Counted from the stretch's first letter, positions 34,547-42,989 are shown. The stretch: DNA of 64,000 bases from Desulfovibrio sp. JC010 (GCF_010470675.1 NZ_VOIQ01000007.1:55188-119187); one strand, 5' to 3'. The notes: generated by a model from the letters alone, not told the origin. Numbers and translations are program-made.

Positions 34547-35109
34547 AATTCTACAACGCCAACGCTGAACAATACGCTGAACAAACCATGGCGTTGGACG
34601 TCTCCCACCTTTACGACAAATTTCTCCCGCATCTACCTGCTGGAGCGCACATCCTTGATGTCGGATGTGGCTCCGGTCGTGATTCTCTCCATTTTATCAA
34701 GCAAGGCTACAAAGTAACCGCTTTCGACGGATCTCCAGAGATCGTAGAGCAAGCAAATACGATCCTGCCAATTAAGGCAAAGGTCATGCTCTTTGATGAA
34801 ATGGATTTCGCACCCAAGTCATTTGATGGCATATGGGCCTGCGCAAGCCTGCTGCATCTTATGGCGGAAGAATTGCCCGGAATGCTGAAGCAGCTACGGA
34901 CCTATCTAAAAGATGAAGGAGTCTTCTTCTGTTCATTCAAGCTGGGCAAAGGTTTGCGCACAGACAATCGTGGCCGCCGTTTTCTGGATATGAGCGAGCA
35001 AGGATTGCGAAAGGTGCTTGAAGAATGTGGATACGGCGGGATTGATGTTTTCACCAATGACGGTGTTGGTGGCGAGGTTTGGGTTAATGGGGTTGGGGGG
35101 ATGTTTTAA
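34528..35109 (+). CDS. Class I SAM-dependent methyltransferase
   Basis: 193 residues. Motif I ILDVGCGSGRDS at about residues 42-53, acidic loop VTAFDGSPE, and motif IV-like FDGIWACASLLHLM. Size and pattern resemble small TehB/UbiE-like methyltransferases and not a DNA methylase (no DPPY or NPPY). The start overlaps the HNH gene, so the two may act together. Substrate unknown. Confidence 0.8.
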   Translation: MDLHPLEFYNANAEQYAEQTMALDVSHLYDKFLPHLPAGAHILDVGCGSGRDSLHFIKQGYKVTAFDGSPEIVEQANTILPIKAKVMLFDEMDFAPKSFDGIWACASLLHLMAEELPGMLKQLRTYLKDEGVFFCSFKLGKGLRTDNRGRRFLDMSEQGLRKVLEECGYGGIDVFTNDGVGGEVWVNGVGGMF

Positions 35110-35194
35110 TGGGGCTGATTTATTTTAAAGAGAATTATAATTGATGGATATTGATTAGCTGCTTTGTGTTTGTTGTCAAAGTGAGTGGGGTTTT

Positions 35195-35911
35195 ATGTTA
35201 GTAATTCGGAATATTAGCAAGTCATTTGATGGTAATGATGTTTTGCGTGGTCTTTCGTGTTCTTTTAGTCATGGTAAAGTCGCTGTTATGGGGGCTAATG
35301 GAAGTGGAAAAACGACTTTGCTAAATATTATAAGTGGGTTTATTCATCCAGATAAAGGAAGCATTGAAGTTGATGGTCGTAACACTAGCTATGTTAGCCC
35401 TGAAAAAATTATCGATATGGGAGTAGCTAGAACCTTTCAAGATTTGCGTGTTTTTCACTCTTTAAGTGTTGAAAAAAATATTTACCTTGCGGCTAATAAT
35501 AAAAATGATGAATCCTTTATAAAATCAATATTTCCCAAAATAGATAGCATCGCTATGGAGAAAGTTAATTCTGTTATGAAACATGTAGGAATAACAAGTA
35601 TTAAAGATAGCCTTGCTGGAGAGATTTCGTTTGGACAACAAAAATTATTAACTTTAGCACTAGCTCTTGTGAATGAACCAAAAGTGCTTTTACTTGACGA
35701 ACCTGTCGCGGGGGTTGAACCTAAGTTTAGGGAAAGAATAGCTGAATTGCTTTTAAGTTATAGTGGGCTTATTTTGTTTATTGAACATGATACAAATTTT
35801 GTGAAAGAAGTAAGTGATAGAGTGGTTTTTATCAATTCTGGAAAAGTGTTAATTGAGGGGGGGTATTCGGAAGTTATGTCAAAATCAGCCGTTCAGGAGG
35901 CCTATTTGTGA
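35195..35911 (+). CDS. ABC transporter ATP-binding protein, LivG-like
   Basis: 238 residues. Walker A GANGSGKTT, Q-loop in ARTFQDLRVF, signature EISFGQQKLL, Walker B VLLLDEPVAGVEP, switch His in FIEHDTNF. The MGVARTFQ and FGQQ variants are typical of the branched-chain amino acid (HAAT) subfamily. First gene of an eight-gene operon with a second ATPase, binding protein, membrane protein, small peptide, prenyl synthase and two permeases. A TATAAT hexamer at 35136 without a clear -35 box may mark the promoter. AT-rich like the rest of the operon. Confidence 0.88.
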   Translation: MLVIRNISKSFDGNDVLRGLSCSFSHGKVAVMGANGSGKTTLLNIISGFIHPDKGSIEVDGRNTSYVSPEKIIDMGVARTFQDLRVFHSLSVEKNIYLAANNKNDESFIKSIFPKIDSIAMEKVNSVMKHVGITSIKDSLAGEISFGQQKLLTLALALVNEPKVLLLDEPVAGVEPKFRERIAELLLSYSGLILFIEHDTNFVKEVSDRVVFINSGKVLIEGGYSEVMSKSAVQEAYL

Positions 35912-36609
35912 TGGAGCCTATTTTAGAGCTTATCGACGTTGCGGCTGGATATGCTAATCGAAAAGTTCTTACTAATATTTCGTTTGATATTTCTTCTGGG
36001 GATATTGTGGTTCTTGCTGGTGCAAATGGAGCTGGAAAATCAACGATTCTTAAAGCGATCTTTGGTTTGGGTAGTGTATGGCATGAAGGTGTAGTAAAAT
36101 TTTCTGGAGGTGTGCTTGATGGAAACACTCCCGAGGATTTGATTAGAAAAGGTGTAGTGTATATACCTCAGAAGAATAATGTTTACGAAAGCTTAACTGT
36201 TTTAGAGAATTTGCAGCTAGCAAGTTTACGGACTAAGGGGGGGCAGAGTCGCAGCATTGATCAAGTTTTAGAGACGAATAATGTTTTGAATAAGAAGGCG
36301 AAGCTTGTAGCAGGCAATTTGAGTGGTGGAGAGAAGCAGTTGTTGGCTTTGGCAATGGGTTTTCTGCACTCCCCCCGGCTAGTACTATTTGACGAACCCT
36401 CAGCTGGACTTGATGTTAAAAATTTTCGTCAGTTGTTGGGGCAGATTAAGCTTCTAAATAGTACTGATAACGTGACTTTTTTGCTGGTAGAGCATCGGTT
36501 GCGTGAGGTTTGTCAGATAGCAGACTGGTTAATTGGGATTAAACTTGGCAAAGTTGAATTGATAACTAATGAATTTAACATTGAAAAATGTTTAAAACAG
36601 ATATATTAG
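35908..36609 (+). CDS. ABC transporter ATP-binding protein, LivF-like
   Basis: 233 residues (GTG 35908 or ATG 35911; AGGAGG upstream fits either). Walker A GANGAGKST, LivF-type RKGVVYIPQKNNVYESLTV, signature NLSGGEKQLL, Walker B LVLFDEPSAGL, switch His in LVEHRL. Overlaps the LivG-like gene by 4 nt. Energises the permease pair encoded at the end of the operon. Confidence 0.88.
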   Translation: MMEPILELIDVAAGYANRKVLTNISFDISSGDIVVLAGANGAGKSTILKAIFGLGSVWHEGVVKFSGGVLDGNTPEDLIRKGVVYIPQKNNVYESLTVLENLQLASLRTKGGQSRSIDQVLETNNVLNKKAKLVAGNLSGGEKQLLALAMGFLHSPRLVLFDEPSAGLDVKNFRQLLGQIKLLNSTDNVTFLLVEHRLREVCQIADWLIGIKLGKVELITNEFNIEKCLKQIY

Positions 36610-36637
36610 GATTGATATTAAAGTTAAGGGAGGAAGC

Positions 36638-37741
36638 ATGAAAAAAATTACTATTGGTGTTGTTCTGATTGCTGTTGTTGCCACTGCCTTGTTTGCTGTT
36701 GCTCAAAATAAGAAAACGCATATTGAAGAAATTAAAGTTGGAGCTATCCTTCCGCTTAGTGGAGATGCTGCAATTTATGGAGAGTATACCAAAAAAGGTA
36801 TTTTATTGGGATTGGATAAGATAAATGGGCAGTTGGCAAAAGAAAATAAAAAAATAAGTGTAATTTTTGAAGACAGCAAAGCTATGGCTCGGTATGGGGT
36901 CTCGGCAGCTAAAAAATTAATTTCCAGTGATAACGTAGTTGCTATAATTGATGATAGTGTTAGCTCTGTGACTTTAGCAGTTGCTCCGATCTGTGAAAAA
37001 AATAAGGTTGTTTTGCTTGCTACGGGGGCGACAGCTCCCGAAATTTCAAATGCGGGTACCTTTATATATAGGATTTGGAATTCTGACTCCTTAGAAGGGA
37101 AGGTGGTAGCTGATTATGCGCACGACAAATTAGGCCTTAAAGATGTAGCTATTCTTTACGTCAATAATGCTTACGGAAAAGGTTTGAAGAGCGTTTTTGA
37201 GCAAAAATTTCGGGAAAATGGTGGTTCAGTTATTGCGTCAGAAGCTTTTGACCAGGGCGAAAATGATTTTAGGTTAATACTCAGTAAGGTTGCGAAGAAA
37301 AGTCCTTCAGCAATCTATTTAGTCGCGTATCCAGAAGAAGCTGCAGGGATATTCAAGCAAGCTAAAATTTTAAATATTAATACTAAATGGATTGGAACTG
37401 TTGCTATTGCAGATAAGGCTTTGCTTGCAAAAGTTAAAGAATATGGATTTAGTCTTTACTATCCATTCCCCAGTCAAGCTGACTCTAGTAATCCCTTTGT
37501 TGCTAATTTTCTTTCCTCTTATAAGAAGAGGTACGGTCATGATGTGACGCCACTTGCCGATGTTGGATACGATAGTATAATACTTATTGGATCTTCCTTT
37601 TTAGGTACAGCTAATGGAGCAGGCGTGGACGTTAAAAAATATTTCGACAAGATGAGCGAAAGCTACATGTCTTCAGGACTGATAGAATTTGATGAAAATG
37701 GTGATGTTAATAAGCCTATAGAAATCAAAAAAGTTGACTAG
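36638..37741 (+). CDS. Periplasmic binding protein, Leu/Ile/Val-type (Peripla_BP_6)
   Basis: 367 residues behind a strong GGGAGG. Signal peptide or uncleaved anchor (TIGVVLIAVVATALFAVAQ, no lipobox). Type-1 binding fold: IKVGAILPLSGDAAIYGEYT, AVAPICEKNKVVLLATGATAP, VAILYVNNAYGKGL, the usual sequence landmarks of LivJ-class proteins. Family ligands range from amino acids to amides, urea and aromatic acids, so the ligand cannot be assigned; the operon context suggests something unusual. Confidence 0.87.
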   Translation: MKKITIGVVLIAVVATALFAVAQNKKTHIEEIKVGAILPLSGDAAIYGEYTKKGILLGLDKINGQLAKENKKISVIFEDSKAMARYGVSAAKKLISSDNVVAIIDDSVSSVTLAVAPICEKNKVVLLATGATAPEISNAGTFIYRIWNSDSLEGKVVADYAHDKLGLKDVAILYVNNAYGKGLKSVFEQKFRENGGSVIASEAFDQGENDFRLILSKVAKKSPSAIYLVAYPEEAAGIFKQAKILNINTKWIGTVAIADKALLAKVKEYGFSLYYPFPSQADSSNPFVANFLSSYKKRYGHDVTPLADVGYDSIILIGSSFLGTANGAGVDVKKYFDKMSESYMSSGLIEFDENGDVNKPIEIKKVD

Positions 37742-37749
37742 GTTTTAAG

Positions 37750-38802
37750 ATGAGTCCACAAAATATTTTGTTTCACTCTACAGTAAGTGTTTTTGCAAAA
37801 ATTGCGTCAGCTTTAGAGAATAGAATGTTTAAATTGGTCTTCTCTGTTTTTTTCTCTATTTTTGTAACATATATACTCCATAAAGTTAAATTAATGGATT
37901 ATGTTCAAATCAATATATCTCATGATAGCTGGAATGGGTTTTATTCTGATGTTATCCTGACGGTATTTGTGATGTCAGTTATCCATAATTTATTGTCGTT
38001 GTGTTCAACCTTATGCGTAAGCTTTTATCATTTTAGAATGAAGACAAAGCATCGCAAGTCTGCTCAAAGTTTCTCAAGTCAGCTAATGTCTAGTAATAAT
38101 AGGTATTTAATTAAGTCTTTTGATTTCATACATCAAAAGATATTTGAGACTACTTACAACGGTAGTAGTCAGGGAATGGTTTTAAATGAGCCTTTAAACG
38201 TTTCATTGAAAAATATTGATAGTGGCGCGGCTATTAGCACCGATATGTATTATAGCATGCTTGGAGTTGTAGTAATCCAGAAACCCAAAAATGTTCTTGG
38301 CATTTGGGATCTAGACATACTCCCAATCGAAAAGGCTGACAGTCCTATCGAAGGTGTAGCAGATGATGTTTCGTTTGGACCTTCTAGACCTGTCCGTTTT
38401 AACGTTGATGAACAGGGTATAGTTACCCATGAATTGCGTCATGCCTGCGTGTTTAATAATTATACAGGAATGTACGAGTGTGTTGAGCAGAATAGTTGCG
38501 ATAGAATTTTTCTTCATTCATGGGATTGCAGTGTTCTTGACGATGAGCTTGCCAAACTTGCTCCTTTTGTTGAGTACCTTAAGAAAGAATGGAAACTCCG
38601 GGATGTGTATTTTTTAAATAAGAAAATGATGAGTGAACCTTTAAAGTTATCAGATGGAATATTACTTGATGAAAAATACTATCTCAGCCGCAATGGCGAG
38701 GAGAAAGTAGTGTTTAACAGTGATGCTGTAGATGTAGCAAAAGATATACGTGACTTGTTAAGTAAAAGAACACCAAACCTTCATGGTAAATTTATAAATT
38801 AA
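37750..38802 (+). CDS. Unknown two-TM membrane protein with Cys-rich domain
   Basis: 350 residues, no recognised family. TM segments at about 28-46 (KLVFSVFFSIFVTYILH) and 68-92, then a basic loop and a soluble domain of about 240 residues. This contains an HExxH sequence (H227-E-L-R-H231) followed by several Cys (CVFNNYTGMYECVEQNSC, then WDC). The HExxH could be a zinc protease site, but surrounding residues look more like beta strand than helix, so chance is possible. It lies inside the Liv-like operon, 8 nt after the binding-protein gene, directly before the small peptide gene. Confidence 0.6.
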   Translation: MSPQNILFHSTVSVFAKIASALENRMFKLVFSVFFSIFVTYILHKVKLMDYVQINISHDSWNGFYSDVILTVFVMSVIHNLLSLCSTLCVSFYHFRMKTKHRKSAQSFSSQLMSSNNRYLIKSFDFIHQKIFETTYNGSSQGMVLNEPLNVSLKNIDSGAAISTDMYYSMLGVVVIQKPKNVLGIWDLDILPIEKADSPIEGVADDVSFGPSRPVRFNVDEQGIVTHELRHACVFNNYTGMYECVEQNSCDRIFLHSWDCSVLDDELAKLAPFVEYLKKEWKLRDVYFLNKKMMSEPLKLSDGILLDEKYYLSRNGEEKVVFNSDAVDVAKDIRDLLSKRTPNLHGKFIN

Positions 38803-38812
38803 GGTGGAAATA

Positions 38813-39007
38813 ATGGGACAGATGTTTTTAAAAGATAAACCAAGTAATGCGTTGTCAGATAAATCAAAAGACAAGAAGGATAGCATGGGGGCTTTAGTAA
38901 AAAAACATAAATATCGTAAGTTAAGTTTTTCTGGTGATGAACTTGTAGGGATGCTTTCAGATGCAGGTGACTTAAAGAAGCATTTGTGCGATGATTATAC
39001 CACATAA
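38813..39007 (+). CDS. Small 64-aa peptide gene in the prenyl-synthase operon
   Basis: Starts at the ATG at 38813 with AAGGTGG 6 nt upstream, a good ribosome site. Strongly basic first half (SDKSKDKKDSMGALVKKHKY), a middle GDELVGMLSDAGDL helix, and one Cys at position 59, six from the end (LCDDYTT). No signal peptide, no Trp. The end overlaps the prenyl-synthase start by 17 nt. Such a peptide next to a prenyl-synthase-fold enzyme recalls the ComX-ComQ arrangement, but there is no sequence match and the idea is only a hypothesis. Confidence 0.6.
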   Translation: MGQMFLKDKPSNALSDKSKDKKDSMGALVKKHKYRKLSFSGDELVGMLSDAGDLKKHLCDDYTT

Positions 39008-39923
39008 TATATTAAAACATGCGGAGAAATTGCTCAATTTTGAGAATGAAACCGTCCATATGTTGACTTTGCTTTATGGGATGGCAGTGAAAGATGAAGA
39101 TGATAACTTTCATCTTGAGGTAGCGAAAACAATTGAATTACTTAAGACTTCAGCCCTTACAATGGATGATTTTTTGGATAAGTCGTCTATGAGAAATGGG
39201 GTTGAGTCTTTTTTTTCGGCTTATGGTTCAGAAACGACTGTTTTGTTTTCTGAGATATTAAAGTCAACCGCTAGTTTGAAATTTAATGACCTTGTATATG
39301 AGTTCTCACCACATAATTTAAAAAAAGCTAACGCTATTTTTGAAGAAACGTACAGGGCTATCTGTTTAGGCCAGTTGTTGGATATTGAGCTTGAGAAAAG
39401 AGTGTTGTCTTATGATAGTCCGACTCTTGATGAATGCTTGAAGGTTGTGGAGTTCTCTACTGCTTCTTTTATTCAGATGCCGCTTGTTCTGGGTGGAATA
39501 TTGTCGGATAAAGATCACGATACTATTAGTGGTTTTTCAGATTTTGGTTACAATATCGGTATGGCTTATCAGTTGCGGGATGATGTTATTGACTTTGTTG
39601 GTGACACCGCAAGGATAGGAAAACCTAAATATGGAGATTTAATTCGTAAAAAGAAAAAGGCTATTTTGGCTATATTAAAAAACTCACTAAGCGATTCGGA
39701 ACTAAATGGTCTGTGTGCAATTTATAATTCTCCTGAAGAAGTTAGCAAGGAAGACCTTGACTATATGTTAGGCCTCATTTCAAAATATTCCGCTGTGGAT
39801 AGAGTTAAGGATCTTGTTAAGGAGTACTGTGCTAAAGCTCTCGATAGTTTAGATAGAGATAAATTTAGTGTTAATGAAATTTCTGATTTTAGAGAATTGT
39901 CTTCAATGGTTTCATCTTTCTAG
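38991..39923 (+). CDS. Isoprenyl diphosphate synthase homologue
   Basis: 310 residues. Both Asp-rich motifs are present: D59-D60-F-L-D63 followed by MRNG (normally RRG), and D197-D198-V-I-D201 (YQLRDDVIDF). The N-terminal GGKxxRP isopentenyl-diphosphate-binding motif cannot be found: there is no Arg before residue 68. So substrate choice may differ from chain-elongating synthases; ComQ-type peptide prenylation or a terpene-related role are options. It lies between the peptide gene and the permeases, an unusual place for this enzyme. Confidence 0.78.
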   Translation: MIIPHNILKHAEKLLNFENETVHMLTLLYGMAVKDEDDNFHLEVAKTIELLKTSALTMDDFLDKSSMRNGVESFFSAYGSETTVLFSEILKSTASLKFNDLVYEFSPHNLKKANAIFEETYRAICLGQLLDIELEKRVLSYDSPTLDECLKVVEFSTASFIQMPLVLGGILSDKDHDTISGFSDFGYNIGMAYQLRDDVIDFVGDTARIGKPKYGDLIRKKKKAILAILKNSLSDSELNGLCAIYNSPEEVSKEDLDYMLGLISKYSAVDRVKDLVKEYCAKALDSLDRDKFSVNEISDFRELSSMVSSF

Positions 39924-39937
39924 ATATATTAACAATA

Positions 39938-40807
39938 ATGCAATTTTATCTTAATTTATTATATACATTTTCAATTGTGTATCTTGGTGCAATATCTTTC
40001 TGGATTGTCTACCGTCCGTCTAATATTTTGCACTATGCTCATGGTGCCTCTTTTGTTTTAGGAGGATATTTTCTTTCCTCATTATATTTAGGGCTAGGCC
40101 TACCGCTTTTTATGAGCTTACTTCTGTCTTTGTTAGCTGTTGCACTGATCGGATCTTCTTTTTATTCTTTTTTCTATAAGCCTCTACTCAGTTATGACAA
40201 TAATTTAAGTTTATTAGTGTGCTCATTAGGTCTGTATATTGCAATTGTCGCTTGTGTGGCAATATTTTATGGAAGTGGCACGACTCATTTAGATGAAACG
40301 ACTACTGTTGTTGGTATTGAAGTTCTTGGAGGATATATTTCTTCGGTTCAAGTTATATCTGTTTGTATTGCTTTTTTTGTGTTGCTTCTTTTGAAGATAT
40401 TTATGTCATATAGTCCTTATGGGTTATATTTTCGTGCTGTAGCTGATGATAGTATTTTGAGTTATATATACGGTTTACCTCGTGAAAAAGTTATTGTCAC
40501 GGCATATGCCTTCGGTTCAGGGCTTGCAGGTCTTGTTGGGATTTTAGTCGGTTTTGATTCAGGTATGAGACCAACGATGGGATTCTCCTCGCTATTATAT
40601 AGCGTGGTGGCTATGATCGTTGGAGGAGGCTATAGTGCTGGAGGGGTGCTTTGTGGGGCTGTTTTAGTCTCATTATTACATAATTTGGTTGGATTTTATT
40701 TTGATACAAAATGGATTGATACTGCTACGTTTTTTTTACTCGTTTGTTTTTTGATAGCCAAGCCTAAAGGTGTTTTTGGGGTGACTTTAAAAAAGGTAGA
40801 AATATGA
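39938..40807 (+). CDS. ABC transporter permease, LivH-like
   Basis: 289 residues, about eight TM segments. LivH-family pattern: an N-terminal YRPSNILHYAHGASFVLGGY helix, FRAVADDSILSYIYGL cytoplasmic loop that contacts the ATPase, and SSLLYSVVAMIVGGGYSAGG near the end. Inner membrane half-channel of the importer. No clear ribosome site, 14 nt after the synthase stop; overlaps the next permease by 4 nt. Confidence 0.86.
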   Translation: MQFYLNLLYTFSIVYLGAISFWIVYRPSNILHYAHGASFVLGGYFLSSLYLGLGLPLFMSLLLSLLAVALIGSSFYSFFYKPLLSYDNNLSLLVCSLGLYIAIVACVAIFYGSGTTHLDETTTVVGIEVLGGYISSVQVISVCIAFFVLLLLKIFMSYSPYGLYFRAVADDSILSYIYGLPREKVIVTAYAFGSGLAGLVGILVGFDSGMRPTMGFSSLLYSVVAMIVGGGYSAGGVLCGAVLVSLLHNLVGFYFDTKWIDTATFFLLVCFLIAKPKGVFGVTLKKVEI

Positions 40808-41664
40808 TGGCATATATTGAGCATTTGTTTGTTATGATTTCTATATATGCATTGCTCGGGCAGAGTTTGAATTTTTTTTCTGGATTTACTGGGTTGATCT
40901 CAATTGCACATGCAAGTTTTTTTGGTATAGGTGCCTATAGCTCTGCCTTAATAACTATACATTATACTGATTCTTTTTTTGTTAACATTTTACTGCCATC
41001 CATACTTACTGGCTGCATTTCGTTCGTTATTGCTAGAATTAGTTTAAGGTCTTATGAAGACTATTTCATTTTGATGACTCTTGGCATTCAAATCGTTCTT
41101 TTCTCTTTGTTTAATAACTGCACTGCATTAACTAATGGTCCGATCGGCATCTCAGGTATAAGTAATTTTTCTACTGTTGAACAATTCATCCCCCAACCGA
41201 TATTAATTTTTCTGTGTTATTTGTTTTTTAGTACAATTATGATTGTAATCTCACGCTCGTCTTGGGCATTGAACCTAAAAGGCATTAATGATGATGAGAT
41301 TTTAATGTTATCGTTAGGGAAGAATGTTCAACTTATCAAAGTTACAGCTTTTACATTTAGTGCAATGACTGCTTCGGTGGCAGGGGTCTTATATGCCCAC
41401 TATATGACATACATAGATCCCTCAAGTTTTTCTCTCGATGAGTCAGTATTTATCGTAGCTATAATGGTTCTTGGGCGAGGGAGCTATGCTGGTATTTTTC
41501 TTTCAGCTACTTTTATGATTATGCTTCCCGAGTGTTTACGTTTTATAGGGTTGTCTGGTTTTGATGAGGCTAACATCAAACAGTTAGTGGTTGGAATGAT
41601 GATCGTTGGTGTTGTATTTTGGGGTAAGCTATCAAGTCGTTTAGCTGTTTGGAAAGTAGCATAA
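40804..41664 (+). CDS. ABC transporter permease, LivM-like
   Basis: 286 residues, multiple TM segments. LivM pattern: GQSLNFFSGFTGLISIAHAS near the N-terminus, GINDDEILMLSLGKN coupling loop, FTFSAMTASVAGVLYAHYM, and the MVLGRGSYAGIFLSA helix. Completes the importer. No coding sequence follows for 497 bp. Confidence 0.87.
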   Translation: MMAYIEHLFVMISIYALLGQSLNFFSGFTGLISIAHASFFGIGAYSSALITIHYTDSFFVNILLPSILTGCISFVIARISLRSYEDYFILMTLGIQIVLFSLFNNCTALTNGPIGISGISNFSTVEQFIPQPILIFLCYLFFSTIMIVISRSSWALNLKGINDDEILMLSLGKNVQLIKVTAFTFSAMTASVAGVLYAHYMTYIDPSSFSLDESVFIVAIMVLGRGSYAGIFLSATFMIMLPECLRFIGLSGFDEANIKQLVVGMMIVGVVFWGKLSSRLAVWKVA

Positions 41665-41866
41665 GTATCGTTCAACTGTCGCAGTTCATCAATTCTACAA
41701 AACTATAACTGACCTCACTCTTTTTTCTTTCTTTGTGAACCATTGAAGTATAAATTCAAATCAGGAGCAGCACCGCTTTAATCCTTTCTTTCAGGGCAGC
41801 TCCAGCCCCTTTCAAATTGCATCTTATTGCCATACCGAGTTGGACTCTAATTTAACAAGAATTTTT

Positions 41867-41930
41867 AAGACGCAAACAGTATTCAGCGAGAATTATCAAG
41901 AACAAACAATACTCACCAAGAACCAACAGT
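41867..41930. repeat. Three short direct repeats in the pre-mob non-coding region
   Basis: Copies of AAGAaCaaACAgT begin at 41867, 41898 and 41918 (for example AAGACGCAAACAGT, AAGAACAAACAAT and AAGAACCAACAGT). Spacing 31 and 20 bp. Could be protein-binding sites of an origin of transfer or a promoter. Confidence 0.5.
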
Positions 41931-41972
41931 AATAATTAAATAAATTGAAATTTTTCCGCTAAATCGCTTATA

Positions 41973-42080
41973 CTCCTGCGGAGTCCGAAGGCAGGACAGG
42001 TAAGGTAGGCCCACCTTTTCAAGGTGGTCTCCCTTACGTCCTGCACAGCCTTAGGGCTGAGGTTGGCTTATTCGCCTTCG
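41973..42080. other. Long hairpin in non-coding region: candidate oriT
   Basis: Nested inverted repeats: GCAGGAC (41991) with GTCCTGC (42038), GTAAGG with CCTTAC, and CCACCTT-TTC-AAGGTGG at the tip, about 20 bp of stem in total. CTCCTGCGGAG lies just before it and AGCC-TTA-GGGCT just after. It is in the only long gene-free stretch near mobC and the relaxase, which makes an origin of transfer plausible; a structured RNA is the alternative. The 41665-41866 part shows nothing notable. Confidence 0.5.
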
Positions 42081-42161
42081 GCTCAACGTATGTTGCTAAC
42101 GAAATTCAGGACTGCTGAATTTTGCGCTGGTATCAACTGTAAACTATATGGAGTATATGAG

Positions 42162-42989
42162 ATGAGTAAAAAAGGTTTTAAAAACAAAGAAGTGACAACG
42201 GTTGTGGAGTTGGTGATGGAAAACAATCAGCCCATGGTTTCTTCCTTGTTAGTGGCTGAGTTGTTTGAAAAACAGCACAAAGATGTTCTGAAGGCTATCC
42301 GTAATCTTGAAATTCCAAACGATTATTGCGAGCGCAATTTTGCGCCCACATCAATTGATGTAGCTCAGCCAAATGGAGGAATCAGAAAAGAACCCTCATT
42401 CAACATGACCCGTGACGGATTCTCCCTTCTCGCCATGGGGTTTACCGGCAAGAAGGCTATGGAGTGGAAAATTAAATTTCTTGAAGCTTTCAACGCAATG
42501 GAAGCTAAACTGACGGTCCCGCCGGTGGAGGGGAACATTCAGTATAAGAAGGCAGCTCCGGAGGCCGTGCGATCATTTGAAGGTGTTGCGCGTTACTGGT
42601 GCTTTTTGGAAGGGATCAGTTGGGAGCAGGGCAAAAGGCAGATTGAAGGGGCTATCCGTGTTCCGGATCTTTATGAAATGGATGCCTTGGCCATGAGCAG
42701 TGCATGGACGTATCTCAGGATATGCATGCAGGTTGTTCCTCCTAAAATGCGCGGCAAGGATATCTGCTCCAAAGAGGAATTGTCTCCGGTCAACGGGCTG
42801 CTTGATTATTGGGCTTATTGTGGCCAATCCACTCGTGACGATCTGCTTGCAAATTTATGTGGAGACATGTGTATTGAATCACTGGATGATCTGCCTAAAT
42901 CTTATATTCCCCATGCCGTCAGTCTTGTCTGGGAAGGCATTAACAATGAATCCGGTAGAAATAATGCCAAGCAAGAAACAAGTCATTAA
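42162..42989 (+). CDS. Rha-family phage regulatory protein
   Basis: 275 residues from the ATG at 42162 (GGAG 8 nt upstream). The N-terminal Rha domain is clear: PMVSSLLVAELFEKQHKDVL, ending MTRDGFSLLAMGFTGKKAME with WKIKFLEAFNAME. The C-terminal 150 residues have no recognised domain. Rha proteins are phage and element regulators that interfere with growth in some hosts. Here the gene is just after the candidate oriT and overlaps mobC, suggesting control of mobilisation genes. Confidence 0.85.
   Translation: MSKKGFKNKEVTTVVELVMENNQPMVSSLLVAELFEKQHKDVLKAIRNLEIPNDYCERNFAPTSIDVAQPNGGIRKEPSFNMTRDGFSLLAMGFTGKKAMEWKIKFLEAFNAMEAKLTVPPVEGNIQYKKAAPEAVRSFEGVARYWCFLEGISWEQGKRQIEGAIRVPDLYEMDALAMSSAWTYLRICMQVVPPKMRGKDICSKEELSPVNGLLDYWAYCGQSTRDDLLANLCGDMCIESLDDLPKSYIPHAVSLVWEGINNESGRNNAKQETSH

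Noticed and set aside
38990-39007. CaaX prenylation box at the end of the small peptide
   Set aside because: The only Cys is six residues from the end (CDDYTT), not four, and the following residues are acidic.
41973-42080. Retron msr-msd RNA
   Set aside because: The hairpin looks RNA-like but no reverse transcriptase gene exists nearby.
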